Assembly (NCBI GenBank): GCA_951640195.1
Contig: OX621164.1
Location: 1,097,098-1,161,097, forward strand
Length of the DNA stretch: 64,000 nucleotides
Source of the DNA: Porpolomopsis calyptriformis
Lineage: Eukaryota > Basidiomycota > Agaricomycetes > Agaricales > Hygrophoraceae
Reading direction: 5' to 3'
A program made the position numbers and the translations under genes. Numbering within the stretch: the stretch's first letter is position 1; each line of letters begins with the position of its first letter. Positions 21,301 through 34,259 of the stretch are shown in pieces. Under the pieces are notes generated by a model. The model did not search any database, had not been told where the DNA came from, and saw only the letters and a program-made list of their open reading frames with translations.

Positions 21301-24300
21301 ATTCAGCAAGGTCTTGCTTCACTGGCGAAAAACCCCAATACGGAGATTGAACTGGTAGGCAAGAGTTTAAAGATCAATAAGAATATCGGTAAGTCTTCGA
21401 AGGTTCACTTCCATCGCTGAATCTTAATGTGGTCATCAGGGATCTTCATAACAACTAATCCCAATTACGCTGGCCGTTCAACCCTGCCCCCAAATTTGAC
21501 TAAACTCTTCAGACCGTAAGTAGATATTCACCTCCTGATCATTGCGATTCTTATTCTGGTGTAGAATGGCTATGACCAGACCTGACCGGGAGCTGATTGC
21601 TCAAGTCATGCTATTCTCACAAGGTTTTCGCACCGCCGAGTCTTTGGCGTCTAAGATTGTTCCTTTCTTTAATCTTTGCGATGAACAACTTTCTCCTCAA
21701 CCACATTACGACTTTGGTTTACGAGCTTTGAAGGCTGTACTGGCGAGCGCTGGTGTTCTCAAACGCGAACGCTTGCAGAGTGCTAAAGCCGAGGCCGAGG
21801 ACGAGAACCTCGAGGGTCTTTCTGACGTCGTTTCCGAGCAGATTATCCTTATTCAGAGCGTAACGGAGACTATTGTACCGAAACTCGTGGCAGACGATGT
21901 CCCCCTTCTGACAAGGTTAGTCAATTATCGCTAGTCATACTCGTGTCCTTATCCTTCATGTCCAGTCTCCTTGCTGATGTATTTCCTGGCGTCGACTACA
22001 TGCCCGTCGACCTCGACGCCTTGCGCGAAAAGATTCTCCAAGTTTGTGATGAACGACGCTTGGTCGATGGCGAACGCTGGATTGCTAAGATCCTTCAGCT
22101 CTATCAGATTCAGAAGATCCAACATGGTCTTATGATGGTAGGACCATCAGGCAGTGGCAAGACTAATGCCTGGCAGGTTCTGCTGGCCGCTCTGGAACGG
22201 CTTGATGGCATTGAGGGAGTAGCATACGTCATTGATCCGAAAGCAATTCACAAGGATGCCTTGTATGGGACTCTGGACCCTACCACGCGCGAGTGGAACG
22301 ATGGTCTCTTCACTCATATCCTTCGTAAAATTGTTGACGATGTCCGTGGCGAGAGCGGAAAGAGGCATTGGATTATATTTGACGGTGATGTCGATCCAGA
22401 ATGGGTCGAAAATCTAAACAGGTTCGTCCCACAGTATATTAATCAAGATCTCCTCTGAATCTTTGGCATGCCAGTGTCTTGGATGACAACAAACTACTAA
22501 CGCTTCCAAACGGCGAGCGTCTCAACCTTCCGCCTAACGTGCGCATCATGTTCGAGGTCGAGCATCTCAAGTATGCAACCCTTGCGACCGTTAGTCGTTG
22601 TGGAATGATCTGGTTCAGTGAAGATGTGATTGATCCTTCCATGGTTTATCGCCATTATCTTCGGACGCTTTCTTCCGTTCCTCTTGATGCTGATGACGAG
22701 GATGCAATGGATCTGTCTGGGCGGCGGGCAGACCTTATGACCTCCGAACTGTCAACATCAGCCAACTTAGTCACCCAGACTCAAATTGCCGGCATCCTCG
22801 AACGCTACTTTGCCGAAGGTGACCTTGTCAGTTCGGCGTTGAACTTTGCGGAATCGATTGAACACATCATGGATTTCACTGTCACTCGTGCGCTCAACAC
22901 CTTATTCTCCTTACTCAACAAGACGGTTCGCAACGTCATCGAGTATAACTTCCAGCACTCTGATTTTCCTTTGTCGCTTGAACGCGTCGAACAATACGTT
23001 ACGAAGCGGTTGCTAGTGAACATCATCTGGGCGTTTTCTGGCGATGCAAAACTTGACTTGCGTGCGGATATGGGTGACTACTTGCGCAATCAAACTGGTA
23101 TCGACCTTCCCCCCCTTCCTCCCGGCACTTCTCTTCTCGACTACGATGTTCAAGTGGCCAGTGGAGAGTGGATAGCCTGGCAGTCAAGAGTCCCTAGCAT
23201 AGAAATTGAAGCACATGCCGTCACTGCATCGGATGTAGTTGTGCCCACAATAGACACGGTCCGACACGAGGAGGTTTTATACTCCTGGCTTTCCGAGCAC
23301 AAGCCTCTCATGCTCTGCGGTCCTCCAGGCTCTGGGAAAACCATGACACTTTTCAGTGCTCTTCGCAAACTTCCCGACATGGAAGTTGTTGGCCTTAATT
23401 TCTCCAGCGCGACCACCCCGGAACTGATTCTGAAAACGTTTGAGCAATATTGCGAGTATCGAAAGACTCCGAACGGTGTTATTCTAGCACCCGTGCAAAT
23501 CGGAAGGTGGCTTGTAGTTTTCTGTGACGAAATCAATTTGCCTGCTCTCGACAAGTATGGAACGCAAAAGGTCATATCGTTTATTCGTCAGCTTGTGGAA
23601 TGCGGAGGGTATTGGCGTGCAAGCGACATGGCGTGGGTCAAGTTAGAACGTATTCAATTCGTTGGCGCCTGTAATCCCCCCACCGATCCGGGTCGTGTCC
23701 CCCTGACCCACCGTTTCCTTCGTCATGCACCCCTAGTGATGGTTGATTATCCTGGCGAAGTGTCACTGAAACAGATTTACGGTACATATAATCGAGCCGT
23801 CCTGAAAGTCGTTCCCCATCTTCGAGCGTATTCGGAGCCGCTCACTGACGCCATGGTCGCGTTTTATCTTGCGTCCCAAAACCGATTCACAACGGACATC
23901 CAAGCTCACTACATTTACAGTCCGCGTGAGCTCACGCGCTGGGTACGCGGAATCTACGAAGCGATTCGACCATTGGAATTATTATCGGTTGAAGGTCTCG
24001 TCCGCGTCTGGGCGCATGAAGCTTTGCGACTCTTTCAAGACCGTCTTGTCACCGAGGAAGAAAAAATGTGGACCGACGAGAATATTGACATGTCGGCAAT
24101 GGAACACTTCCCCACCATCAATCGCGATGAAGCATTGGCACGTCCCATTTTGTTCTCGAATTGGACTTCAAAGGACTACGTACCGGTTGATCGCGAGGTT
24201 CTCAGGGAATATACCAAAGCACGACTCCGTGTCTTTTACGAGGAAGAGCTCGACGTTCCCCTTGTCCTTTTCAATGACGTTTTGGATCATGTTCTCCGCA

Positions 24301-27300
24301 TCGATAGGGTCTTCCGGCAAGTACAAGGTCATCTTCTACTCATTGGGGTTAGCGGGAGTGGCAAGGTGAGCAACAAATACCAATGCTAGTCGTTTTGAAG
24401 CTGAATAATTCAAAGACTACACTCTCCCGTTTCGTCGCCTGGATGAATGGCCTGAGCATCTTCCAGATCAAAGTCTCGAACAAGTACACGGGAGATGACT
24501 TTGATGATGACTTGCGCACGGTCCTCCGTCGTTCTGGCTGTAAGGGGGAGAAAATCTGCTTCATCATGGATGAGTCGAATGTCCTTGATTCTGGCTTCCT
24601 GGAACGCATGAATACACTCCTTGCCAATGCCGAGGTGCCTGGTCTTTTTGAAGGGGACGAGCATGCTGCGCTCATGACAGCTTGCAAAGAGGGCTCTCAA
24701 CGTGACGGCTTGATGCTAGACTCTCATGAGGAGCTATACAGGTGGTTTACGCAACAAGTAGCGAAAAATCTTCACGTTGTCTTCACCATGAATCCCCCGC
24801 AAAATGGTTTGGCATCGCGTGCTGCGACCTCACCAGCCTTATTCAATCGTTGTGTTCTTGATTGGTTTGGTGATTGGTCTGACCAGGCGTTCTACCAAGT
24901 TGGGATGGAGTTCACCCATACCCTGGATCTTGACTTGCCCTCTTACCAACCACCTGTCCATTTCCCGATTGCCTATCGCAACCTCTCAATGCCCCCCGTA
25001 CATCGTACGGCTGTTGTAAACGCTTTAGTGCACGTCCATTCATCCTTGCACCAAATTAATCAACGCCTTAGTCGTCGCCAAGGTCGCTACAACTATGTGA
25101 CCCCGCGTCACTACCTGGATTTGTAAGGCATAAACCACTCATTTCTGAAAGTTTTCGCTGAGACATTTTCTAGCATCAACCATTATGTCCGCCTCTACAC
25201 AGAGAAGCGTGACGAATTAGAGGAGCAACAACGTCATTTGCATGTGGGCCTGGACAAGCTGAGGGATACCGTGCTTCAAGTGGAAGAATTGAGGAAGAGC
25301 CTGGCGGTCAAGCGTTCGCAATTGGAAGCCAAAGATGCGGAAGCAAACGAAAAACTCAAGCGTATGGTTGCTGACCAACAAGAGGCCGAACAGAAAAAGG
25401 CTGCCTCCATCCAGATTCAAGCCGCTCTGGTTGAACAGGATCAACACATCGAGCAACGCCGCGCAGTCGTTATGGCCGACCTTGCCGATGCGGAACCAGC
25501 TGTCCTTGACGCTCAGGCGGCCGTCAGTAACATCAAAAGGCAGCACTTGCAAGAAGTTCGTACCATGTCAAACCCTCCCGAAGCTGTGAAATTGGCTATG
25601 GAGTCGGTTTGCACAGTCCTAGGCCATAAAATAGACAGCTGGCGAACGGTTCAGGGTATCATCCGACGAGACGATTTCATCCAGAGGATCGTGGGCTTCG
25701 ACACTGCAAACCAGATGGTCAAACAGTTGCGCGATACAATGAAGAGGGACTTCCTTAGTCGACCATCCTTTAATTTCGAGACCGTGCAGCGTGCTAGCAA
25801 AGCGTGCGGACCACTCGTCAAATGGGTTATTGCACAAGTTCGATTCTCCGAAATATTAGACAAGGTGGAACCGTTGCGCAACGAGGTTCATTCACTAGAA
25901 AAACAGGCGGAGACAACGAAGAAGCAGGCTACAGAGATCATCAACATGATTGCCGAGTTGGAAGCGAAGATTGCAACATACAAGACGGAATACGCCCTTC
26001 TCATTAGCGAAACGCAGGCTATCAAGTCTGAAATGGAGCGAGTCCAGAGTAAGGTGGACCGAAGCATGAAGTTGTTGGAAAGCTTGTCATCCGAGCGGAG
26101 TCGATGGGAGTCTGGGAGTCGAACCTTCGAAGCGGAGATGAGTACCATCGTTGGGGACGTGCTGCTCTCAGCAGCTTTCCTAGCCTACGGAGGATTCTTC
26201 GATCAGCATTATCGTGAAGTGATGTGGCAAGAATGGTCGAACCACCTAGCCGAAGCGCACGTGAAGTTCAAACACGAATTGTCACTCACAGAATACCTTT
26301 CCACGGCCGACGATCGCCTGAGTTGGCAGTCAAAGTCCCTACCGTCGGACAACCTGACTACAGAAAACGCAATCATGCTGAAGCGATTCAACCGCTACCC
26401 GTTGATTATTGATCCAACAGGCCAGGCGACAACATTCTTACTCAATGAATATAAAGATCGCAAGATCACAGTGACCAGCTTTTTGGACGAAGCTTTTCTC
26501 AAAGTCTTGGAGAGCGCTCTTCGATTTGGAAACCCTCTTTTGATCCAGGATGTTGAACACCTCGATCCCATACTTAATGCTGTTTTGAATCGGGAGATAC
26601 GAAGAACCGGCGGTCGTGTCCTCATCCGTTTGGGCAGTCAAGATATCGATTTTTCGCCCGCGTTCACCATGTTCTTGTCCACTCGGGATCCATCAGTCGA
26701 ATTCTCCCCTGACATCTGCAGCCGCGTTACCTTCGTGAACTTCACAATGACCAGAAGTAGTTTGCAGAGCCAATCTTTGGACCAAGTTCTCAAGGTCGAG
26801 CGTCCAGACACCGAACGCAAGAGAACTGACCTTATGAAAGTACAAGGCGAGTTCCGATTACGTCTCAGGACCCTAGAGAAGTTGCTCCTTCAAGCCCTTA
26901 ACGAGTCGACTGGAAATATTCTTGATGATGACAAGGTTATCGATACCCTGGAAACTCTGAAAAGAGAAGCGGCCGAGATCACGTCCAAGGTGGAGGAGAC
27001 TGATCTCGTTATGAAGGAAGTCGAGCAAGTGACGAGTGAATACCTTCCCCTAGCCCAGGCTTGCAGCTCCGTATTCTTCGTGCTGGAGCAACTGAATCTG
27101 ATCAATCACTTTTACCAATTTTCTTTGCGGTTCTTCCTTGATATCTTCGACTATATACTACATCGCAACCCCAATCTCAAGAACGTCTCTGATCACAATC
27201 GCCGACGCAACATTCTTCTCGATGACCTTTTCCTTGTGGTTTATAGACGGACCTCCCGGGCTCTCTTCCATCGCGATCACATTATGCTCGCCGTCCTTTT

Positions 27301-29775
27301 AGCGCAAGTCAAATTGAGGGGTGTACAAGAGATCGGAGATGAACTCGAGTTCCTACTCGAGAGTGGGGATGGCGTATCTGTTGCTTCCGGTGGCCAATCA
27401 AGCACGTCAATATTAACACCCGACCAGATGCTTCGACTCGAGACATACGCAAAACACCCCATCTTCAAACCCGTTAGGGACCATTTTACGGAACATGAAA
27501 ATGATTGGATACCCTTCTTGGAATCAAGTGATCCAGAAAGTTGTGTGCCCTCACCTTGGGAACCTAGCAGCCGTATGTGAAAATCTCAGCCAATCCCTTC
27601 ATGTCATATTGACTCTAGTCACAGCCGCCGTTGAAGCCATACGAGCCATGCTGATTATTAAATGCCTCCGACCCGACCGCTTACTGCAAGCAACGACATT
27701 CTTCGTTCGAACTGTCTTCAAGACAGATCTTTCCGCGGAGTCTGGTTTCGACCTTGAAGCGATGGTTAACAATGAAGTTTTGCCAGCCACACCGTTAGCC
27801 CTCGTATCAGTTCCAGGATATGACGCCAGCTATCGTGTTGAACATTTAATCCAAAATACTGGTGCTCGATCATCATCTGTCGCCATGGGTTCCCAGGAAG
27901 GCTTCACATTAGCTGACCAGGCCATTGCCGCTGCTTCTCGCCAAGGCTCTTGGGTACTCCTTAAGAATGTTCACCTTGCTCCATCCTGGCTTGGCCAACT
28001 GGAAAAGAAACTTCAAACGCTGAATCCCCATCGCAATTTCCGCCTCTTCCTTACTATGGAAGCTAACCCTTCAATTCCGGTCAATATTTTGCGTCAGTCG
28101 CGTCTCATCATGAATGAACCACCCCCCGGTATCAAAGCCAATCTCTTGGATTCGCTTCGCAGCATCTCACCTCCCCGCCTTTCCCAAGGCCCCAGCGAGA
28201 AGGCTAGACTATATTTCTTACTAGCTTGGTTCCACGCCGTAGTACAAGAACGTTTGCGCTATGTTCCGCTCGGATGGAGCAAGTTGTACGATTTCAATGA
28301 CTCCGACATGGCCTCTGCCTTTGGTACAATCGACACTTGGCTTAATACCGTTGCTAAAGGCAGAGCGAACATCAATCCTGCCTCGATACCTTGGGATGCT
28401 TTGCGAACCCTTATCAAACAATCAGTCTACGGAGGGAGAATCGACAGCGACTTTGACCAGAGGATTCTGGATGCATTTGTGGATGGTCTATTTACTCCTG
28501 CGGCGTATAACGTGGATTTCGACCTCGTGCCTAACATTACTGGAACCCAGCTCCTGAATGCGCCTGACGGCACAAAAATGGAACATTTCTTGTCTTGGGT
28601 GCAAGGACTGCCAGACCGAGAGCCTCCGTCCTGGCTCAGCCTGCCACCGACTGCTGAACTTGTCATTGCCATTGCCCAAGGTGATTACATAGCTCATGTA
28701 TGAAAGCGAAATTACACTCATTTCATGTAGGCAACGAGCTCCTCGGAAAACTACGGAAGATGAGAATGCTCGCGGATGATGACGACGAGGCAGCATCTGT
28801 TGCCGGGCCATCGAAAAGCGCAACATCACAACAGCCCGCTTGGATGAGGAGTCTCTTGGAGCGCTGCCGCGAATGGCTCTCTCAATTACCTCGGGTAAGT
28901 CGTCATCGTGTGCAAAACGGTTTTCACTCTAATGACTGCGACATTCCAGAAATTCAACACTCTTCCGAAGCAGTCGATTGAAAACCAAGATCCGTTATAC
29001 AGATTGTTCTTCCGGGAAGGCACCATCGGCTATAGACTCCTTGGTCAAGTCAAGAAAGATCTCAATGACGTCGTAAAGGTGTGCGAAGGGGAGCTGAAAC
29101 AGACGAATCATCTTCGAACCCTTATGAGTTCGCTTACCAAGGGTTAGTTTGTTGCCCGATCCTCCGCTCGGTCTTCTGACAGACCGTTTCAGGTACAATA
29201 CCAAACCACTGGCGGCGATACAAAGTTCATAAGGCCATGGCCGTATCAGAATGGATCTCGAATTTGGCTCGTCGTTTGGCGCAACTGGATGAAATTGCTG
29301 GATTGGACAATCTGAACAACATTGAAGTGTGGCTCGGCGGACTGTTCCTTCCCGAGGCTTATATTACCGCAACGAGACAAGCAGTGGCTCATAAGAAGAG
29401 GTGGAGCTTAGAGACGCTACATCTGAGACTAGACATCGAACGAGTGAACGACCCTGAGGCCTTCATTATGGATGGTATGTTTGCGCAACAAACCTCGCTT
29501 CCTATGATTGACCTTGTGATCTTGCAGGTCTTACGTTGGAAGGCGCCTCATGGGCGACAGACAGGCTGGTCCTAAACGACGGAGAGGCGGTGAGGCTTAA
29601 CGCCTGTCAAATTCGCTGGGTACAATCGGAGCAGTCGTCCAGACAAGGTCTGGTTAACTTGCCGGTGTATCTGAATAACGATCGGGGCGACGTATTATTC
29701 ACCGTCGACCTGCCATTTGACCGGAGCGCGGAATCAGTTGCCATGAGGGCGGTGTGTCTTACGGCGAGTGGTTGA
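18371..29775 (+). CDS. cytoplasmic dynein heavy chain, motor half (second gene of a split chain)
   Basis: Twenty-one exons join to exactly 3,456 codons. Exon starts: 18371, 18432, 18740, 19357, 19495, 19639, 19777, 19843, 19938, 21101, 21440, 21565, 21966, 22475, 24416, 25174, 27619, 28731, 28950, 29193 and 29528. It begins near the end of the tail ([16 protein letters not shown]), then the linker ([17 protein letters not shown]). The AAA1 P-loop GPAGTGKT is near residue 750 and AAA2 GPSGSGKT near 1047. AAA3 GPPGSGKT follows near 1422 and AAA4 GVSGSGKTT near 1764. The stalk with the microtubule-binding tip is about 2020-2320 ([29 protein letters not shown]), then AAA5, AAA6 and the C-terminal domain ([15 protein letters not shown]). 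The usual chain is about 4,600 residues, so about 1,150 N-terminal residues are missing and must come from another gene. The AAA1 intron has a GC donor. Confidence 0.95.
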
Positions 29776-29864
29776 GGGAACGAGGAGCGGATAGAAGGAC
29801 ATTGGTTGACACGTGTACATTCTTCTAGATACCATAGAGCACTGGATCACGACTATTACGAATA

Positions 29865-31065
29865 TCATAATCTGGTTGGTGAGGAATAGTGAGAATTCAC
29901 CGAGCAACCCGTTGCGACTTCCAACACTTTCCAGTCAACCTCGACACCCTTCTCTCTAAATATGACCGCAGCATCTGTGGCGATTGCTTCGAATCCTCCG
30001 GTTGCCAGTGCCAGGATGGTTGGGCCTGCGCCTGACAGGCAGATGCCGAGGAGACCGGGATGAGTTGAGGGTGTGATTGTGGAAGTGACCTCGGTCAAAC
30101 CGGGGATCTAAATGAATCGTCAACTTGAACAAACATGAGGCATGAGAAGAAGAAACTGACGAGAGATTTGCGATAAGGTTGGTGGACGCGATCCTTCATA
30201 GCCTCGTATATCAGCTCTGGATCAGGAGGGGATTGCCCTAGGGCGGTAGTGAGGACAGCGATCCGTTGGAGATTGAATACCTGTGAAAAAGAGAGGGTGT
30301 GAGAGTCCTGGCTCGGCACGGGGCGGATGAAAGTTCGGAGCTCACGAGATCCTTGCGAGAATATTGGGAGGGCAAGGCATTCCTGGCCCTGGCTGTACTC
30401 AGCTCAAATTGGGGGATGATAACCACGGCCTTGATCGTCTCCGACCAGCCGAAGCGCACGTAGTGTCCGATCCCAAACGGGGGGAGGGGCGGGTTGAGGC
30501 CCCAGTCCTCGCCGGCGTCCGGGGGGTACTCGGGGAGGACCTCGCTCATGGGGACGCTGGCGGCGGCTGCGGCGACGCCGTCGAGTTCTCGGAGGTAGGA
30601 GCCGACGAACCCGCCGATGAGGGCGGCGGTGACGTTATCGGGATGGCGCTCGACCATGAGCGCGAAGTCGAGCATGCGGGCGGTGGGCAGGTTGAGCTGG
30701 GCGGACTCGTTGGCGAGGAGGATGCCGGCGATGACGGCTGCGCCCGAGGAACCCAGGCCCCTGCCGAAGGGTATTTCGTTGTGGACGTGGATGGTCATGT
30801 GGGAGGGGAAGGAGCGGATGTGGTGGCATCGGAGGACGTAGAGGGCGACGCGGGTGGTGAGGTTCTTGTAGACGTCGAGGGGTACTTCTGTGGCGCCTTC
30901 TCCGACATAGATCAATCTTGGGGGGATGTAAGGAGAGTCAGGGTCAGGAGAGGGAATGGTGAGGGTGAGGGTGAGGTAGAGAGAGAGAGAGAGACCGACG
31001 ACATCAAAACCAGGACCGATATTGGCGGCAGTCGCAGGGATACGAATGGAGACCGAGCGTACCAT
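29865..31065 (-). CDS. THR1: homoserine kinase
   Basis: Phosphorylates homoserine with ATP to O-phosphohomoserine, the penultimate step of threonine biosynthesis in the cytosol. Exons (minus strand) 30346-31065, 30161-30280 and 29865-30107 give 360 residues, the usual size. It is a GHMP-family kinase. Near the start is PATAANIGPGFDVVGLSLSL. The ATP-binding glycine loop is IPFGRGLGSSGAAVIAG. ERHPDNVTAALIGGF and the C-terminal CLSGAGPTILAL (motif 3) complete the family pattern. It is convergent with the dynein gene, with only 89 bases between the stop codons. Confidence 0.95.
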
Positions 31066-31327
31066 GTTTTTATTCGAACAATATCTCTGATTTTTTTTTG
31101 TTCACTTTTTTGATTGCGTTTCGAAAAATTTATGGATTATTATCGCTCAAATCTAGGTCCGGGTTGACTCCAGCAGACGATGCATCAAACAGCATACAAA
31201 ACAGAACAGAACAACTCCGCTAGCCAATATGGCATGGTATGTCGAAGTCGAAACTCTCGCAACTTTTACCGATACAGTAGTAGCTTCCACCCGCGCGAAT
31301 TAGCAATGTGTAGCGAATCAGAGAGGC

Positions 31328-32820
31328 TCACTGAGAAACGCGAGTCAGCTCGAAATTCTGAATTGGAACATGGACAACTCTTACCAGTGAGACAGTGGCG
31401 GCAGCGCCGGCGGCAGAAGAAGCAGCGGCAGCTGCAGCACCAGTGGCGGTGGAGGCAACTGCTGCGGCAGAGGAAGCGGCGGCGGCTGCAGCGGCAGTAT
31501 CAGTGGAGGCAGCTGCAGCGGCAGAGGAAGCAGCGGCAGCAGCTGCTGCAGTATCGGTCGAGGCAGCAGCAGCAGCGGAGGTCGAGGCAGCGGCAGCGGC
31601 GGCGGCGGCGGCACCACCGTCAGCAACAGTGAACTGTTTTTTTTTTTTAAAAAAAAAAAAGATTTGGATCAATATGGCACTCAAACTAGGGGAAGCAAAG
31701 CGCGAACTCACGTAAACAACGTCATCAAGGGAACCGTGTTGAGCGACGGGAACAAGAATTGGCTGATGGTTGGCGGCAGTGTTGATGGTAGAGACCTTGT
31801 AGGAGCCGGCGGGAAGACCGTTAGCCACGTTGGCGGTAAGGACGCCATTGGAGGCGGCAGCGTTCAGGCCCTTAAAGAACGCGAATTTAGTCGGGTCGGT
31901 AGGCGTGGTCTGTGTGGCTGACGAGAGAGCTTCGACGACGACGTGCGAATGGCCGAGGACCAACCCTTGCGCATCCAACTGCTGGGGGGCGGAAAAGTAG
32001 TTCTGTTGTGCGTTCACGAAGTTACCGGTCGTCATCCCTTGGATAGCCAAGGAGATCGTAAACGGTGTGTTGGAAGCGACAGTGCCACCGTTAGCCGGGA
32101 ATTGGAATTTAGCCGATGGCATGTTGGTTTTCGCGGGGATGATACCCATGGGAGCAGGGTTGCACGATCCAGTCACAATCTGCTGGCCGTTGGTGATGGG
32201 AAGGTTGGGCACGGTAGCGCAGAAGTTGATGAAGTTGTTCGACGAGGTGAGGGAAGGTACCTGACCAGCTTCCTGAACAGCTTGGCCTAGAAAAAAAAAA
32301 GGATAAAGGACGTCAGGAACGAGTCAGAGAATAGTGAAGGGTTTTAGTACCGTTGTTCTCAAATCCGGTGGCAAGGACAGAGGGATCGAGAGTGAGAGAG
32401 CTTTGGAGGTCAGTGCTGCTGGCAGCGGCGGCGGTAGCGGTAGATGTGCTGTTGGCGGCAGCGGCACCGTTATTGAGGGCGGCTGCACTGGATGCGGCTG
32501 CGGCCGCACTGGAGGCAGCGGCAGCTGCAGCTGCTGTATCGGTGGACGCAGCCGAAGCAGCAGCAGAGGCAGCAGCGGCAGTAGTGGCGGCGACGGCAGT
32601 AGCAGTAGCTGCTGCAGCTGCAGCTGCAGCAGACGAGGAAGCCGCAGCGGCAGCAGCGGCGGCGGATGAAGCAGCCTGTGAGAGGGAATTAACGACAAGT
32701 ATGTATGAGAGAATGCATCCTTACAGCACCACCTCCTCCACCACCACGATGACGTCTAGGTGATGGGTGGGCACTGGCAACCAAAGCAAGAGCGAGAACG
32801 ACAACAGCAGAGAACTTCAT
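31328..32820 (-). CDS. alanine-rich secreted fungal protein, paralogue 1
   Basis: Exons (minus strand): 32725-32820, 32351-32675, 31712-32286, 31385-31633 and 31328-31330, giving 415 residues. A signal peptide (MKFSAVVVLALALVASAHP) is followed by an Ala/Ser/Thr-rich linker. A conserved domain of about 190 residues follows, including VPSLTSSNNFINFCATVPNL, SCNPAPMG and LGHSHVVVEAL, ending in GSLDDVVYFTVADGG. The domain belongs to a secreted family common in Agaricomycetes whose role is unknown to me; from memory, relatives are often mislabelled as ribosomal protein S17. Unlike paralogue 2 it adds an about 80-residue Ala-rich tail. Its stop codon sits alone after a final intron (31331-31384). 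The protein probably reaches the wall or the medium. Confidence 0.8.
31637..31660. repeat. T12A12 perfect palindrome at an intron acceptor
   Basis: Twelve T are followed by twelve A on the plus strand. Read on the minus strand, the A run lies directly before the CAG acceptor of the last long intron of the secreted-protein gene. The normal pyrimidine tract is therefore pushed 12 bases upstream. It is a likely site for length variation. Confidence 0.7.
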
Positions 32821-33011
32821 GCTGAAAAATAGTATGGTGAAGGTGCGCGTCGAAGGGAAAAGAGTGGAAAGTCAAAGGAATAGACACCAGGTCAAGTCGT
32901 AGTGGTTCTGGAAGACGAGAGCCGGGGGGGCGACGATCACGGATCGCAAAGCCTGAAGAATGAGCGAGGAAAAAGAGAAACGACGGAGTGAAGAAACTCA
33001 GTGCGCTCGTC

Positions 33012-33017
33012 TTTATA
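33012..33017 (-). promoter_or_regulatory. TATA box of secreted paralogue 1
   Basis: TATAAA on the minus strand, 192 bases upstream of the start codon at 32820. The paralogue has the same element at nearly the same distance, which supports function. TATA boxes are rare in this window, so both genes may be strongly or conditionally expressed. Confidence 0.6.
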
Positions 33018-34259
33018 AATGGTAGCTGTGTTGTGCTTGTTTAGTGATGGGGCAACCGTCATCTTGCCTGGGCAATTTACGGCTTAGGGCGTATCTCCAT
33101 ATTAAACCTAGAAATCTTTTGATCCTAGGGTTACTTTGACGGGGCCATGGCACTCACCCTACTCCTTATTGTTAGGCCTGAACACAGCCCGCCCCGATTG
33201 ACATACTCGGGCGTGGCCCATCGTTGAACCTATGAATTCAGTGAATTTTTCGACTGAAAACTCGAGCCCAGGTATCATCCGATACGGGCATAGGTTTGAT
33301 ACCTGTCACAGGCGTCAGCAAACCGAATGTTTTGATGGAATAGAATTATTCTCAGCTAGGTTAGCAACTATTCTCAGCAAGGTTAGCAACAAATCACGTG
33401 ATATGATTTGGTTACTGGTCGCCGAATGATCTTGTCACTGGGCGGCCTTGATACCCTAATTTTAATGCAATGCAGACAACGCCTGTCCAGACCGCAGATA
33501 CTGAGAATGTAACGGCGACTGAGCGTGCTCAAGCCGTGCTACATCGCGGGAGATATGGCCGACTTTCTAAGGGTCTCGAGGCTGACGGAGAACGCCCGTA
33601 CGGGCCAATTCATTCAGGTTCAGTATTACTAGCAAAGAGGTGCATGCAGCCTTGTTCTCACAGAAACCAAAAACGTGACAACCCCAAAATCCGATGGGAG
33701 CGTGGTCCCTATTAGTAACAGCCTACATCCAACGGCCGACACCAACGGCTCGTTGCTCGGTGAAAACATAAAGGTGGAGTGGTGGAAGCGGAAACAAGGT
33801 TGCTTCGATCAAAGCCGCACATGTGTAGAACCCACGGGAGTATCGATGATCGCGGGGGGGCGTCTCCCCCTTTGCTGGAGCCAAAGCAGCTTCCATAGGA
33901 TCAAGTCGGATTCGAGATGCTGCTTATCTGTCGCTCTAAACAGGTTCACTCTTGCCCCTCAGTGGCCAACTTCTCCATGTGGGAAATGCCCATCCCAAAA
34001 GATTCTTGGGACAAGTGTCTTTGAGATCAAGTTTTCGATCAATGTGGCACTATTCCGGCCAGTAAAGCCCCACCAGTACGAATGGTGGGGACTCTCCCAT
34101 GCCTTAGTCTCATCCGGTTTAACGTTCACTGGACTGTCCGCTCTTGACAGTCCTTCAGCCCAACACCCCAAGCTGCTGCAGGTGAGATATTGCTGGGTTT
34201 GCATCTAAGTTCATATGTTGTCCACTTCGTAATTCACACACACCCATCAGTACTCTTGC
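33018..34259. other. gene-poor region
   Basis: I see no convincing gene here. Short open frames (for example from 33470) lack introns, family motifs or codon regularity. The stretch could hold decayed sequence, regulatory DNA or a small unrecognised gene. Confidence 0.5.

Noticed and set aside
30364..31113. 249-residue plus-strand open frame
   Set aside because: It is the antisense of homoserine kinase exon 1 in a GC-rich stretch. It is Gly/Asp/Val-rich with no family signature.
31180..31715. Arg/Gln-rich and Ala/Glu-rich plus-strand frames
   Set aside because: They are alternative readings of the GCN tracts that code for polyalanine on the minus strand.
32334..32763. Gly/Ser/Cys-rich and Ala-rich plus-strand frames
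   Set aside because: Same cause: antisense of the Ala-rich exon of secreted paralogue 1.
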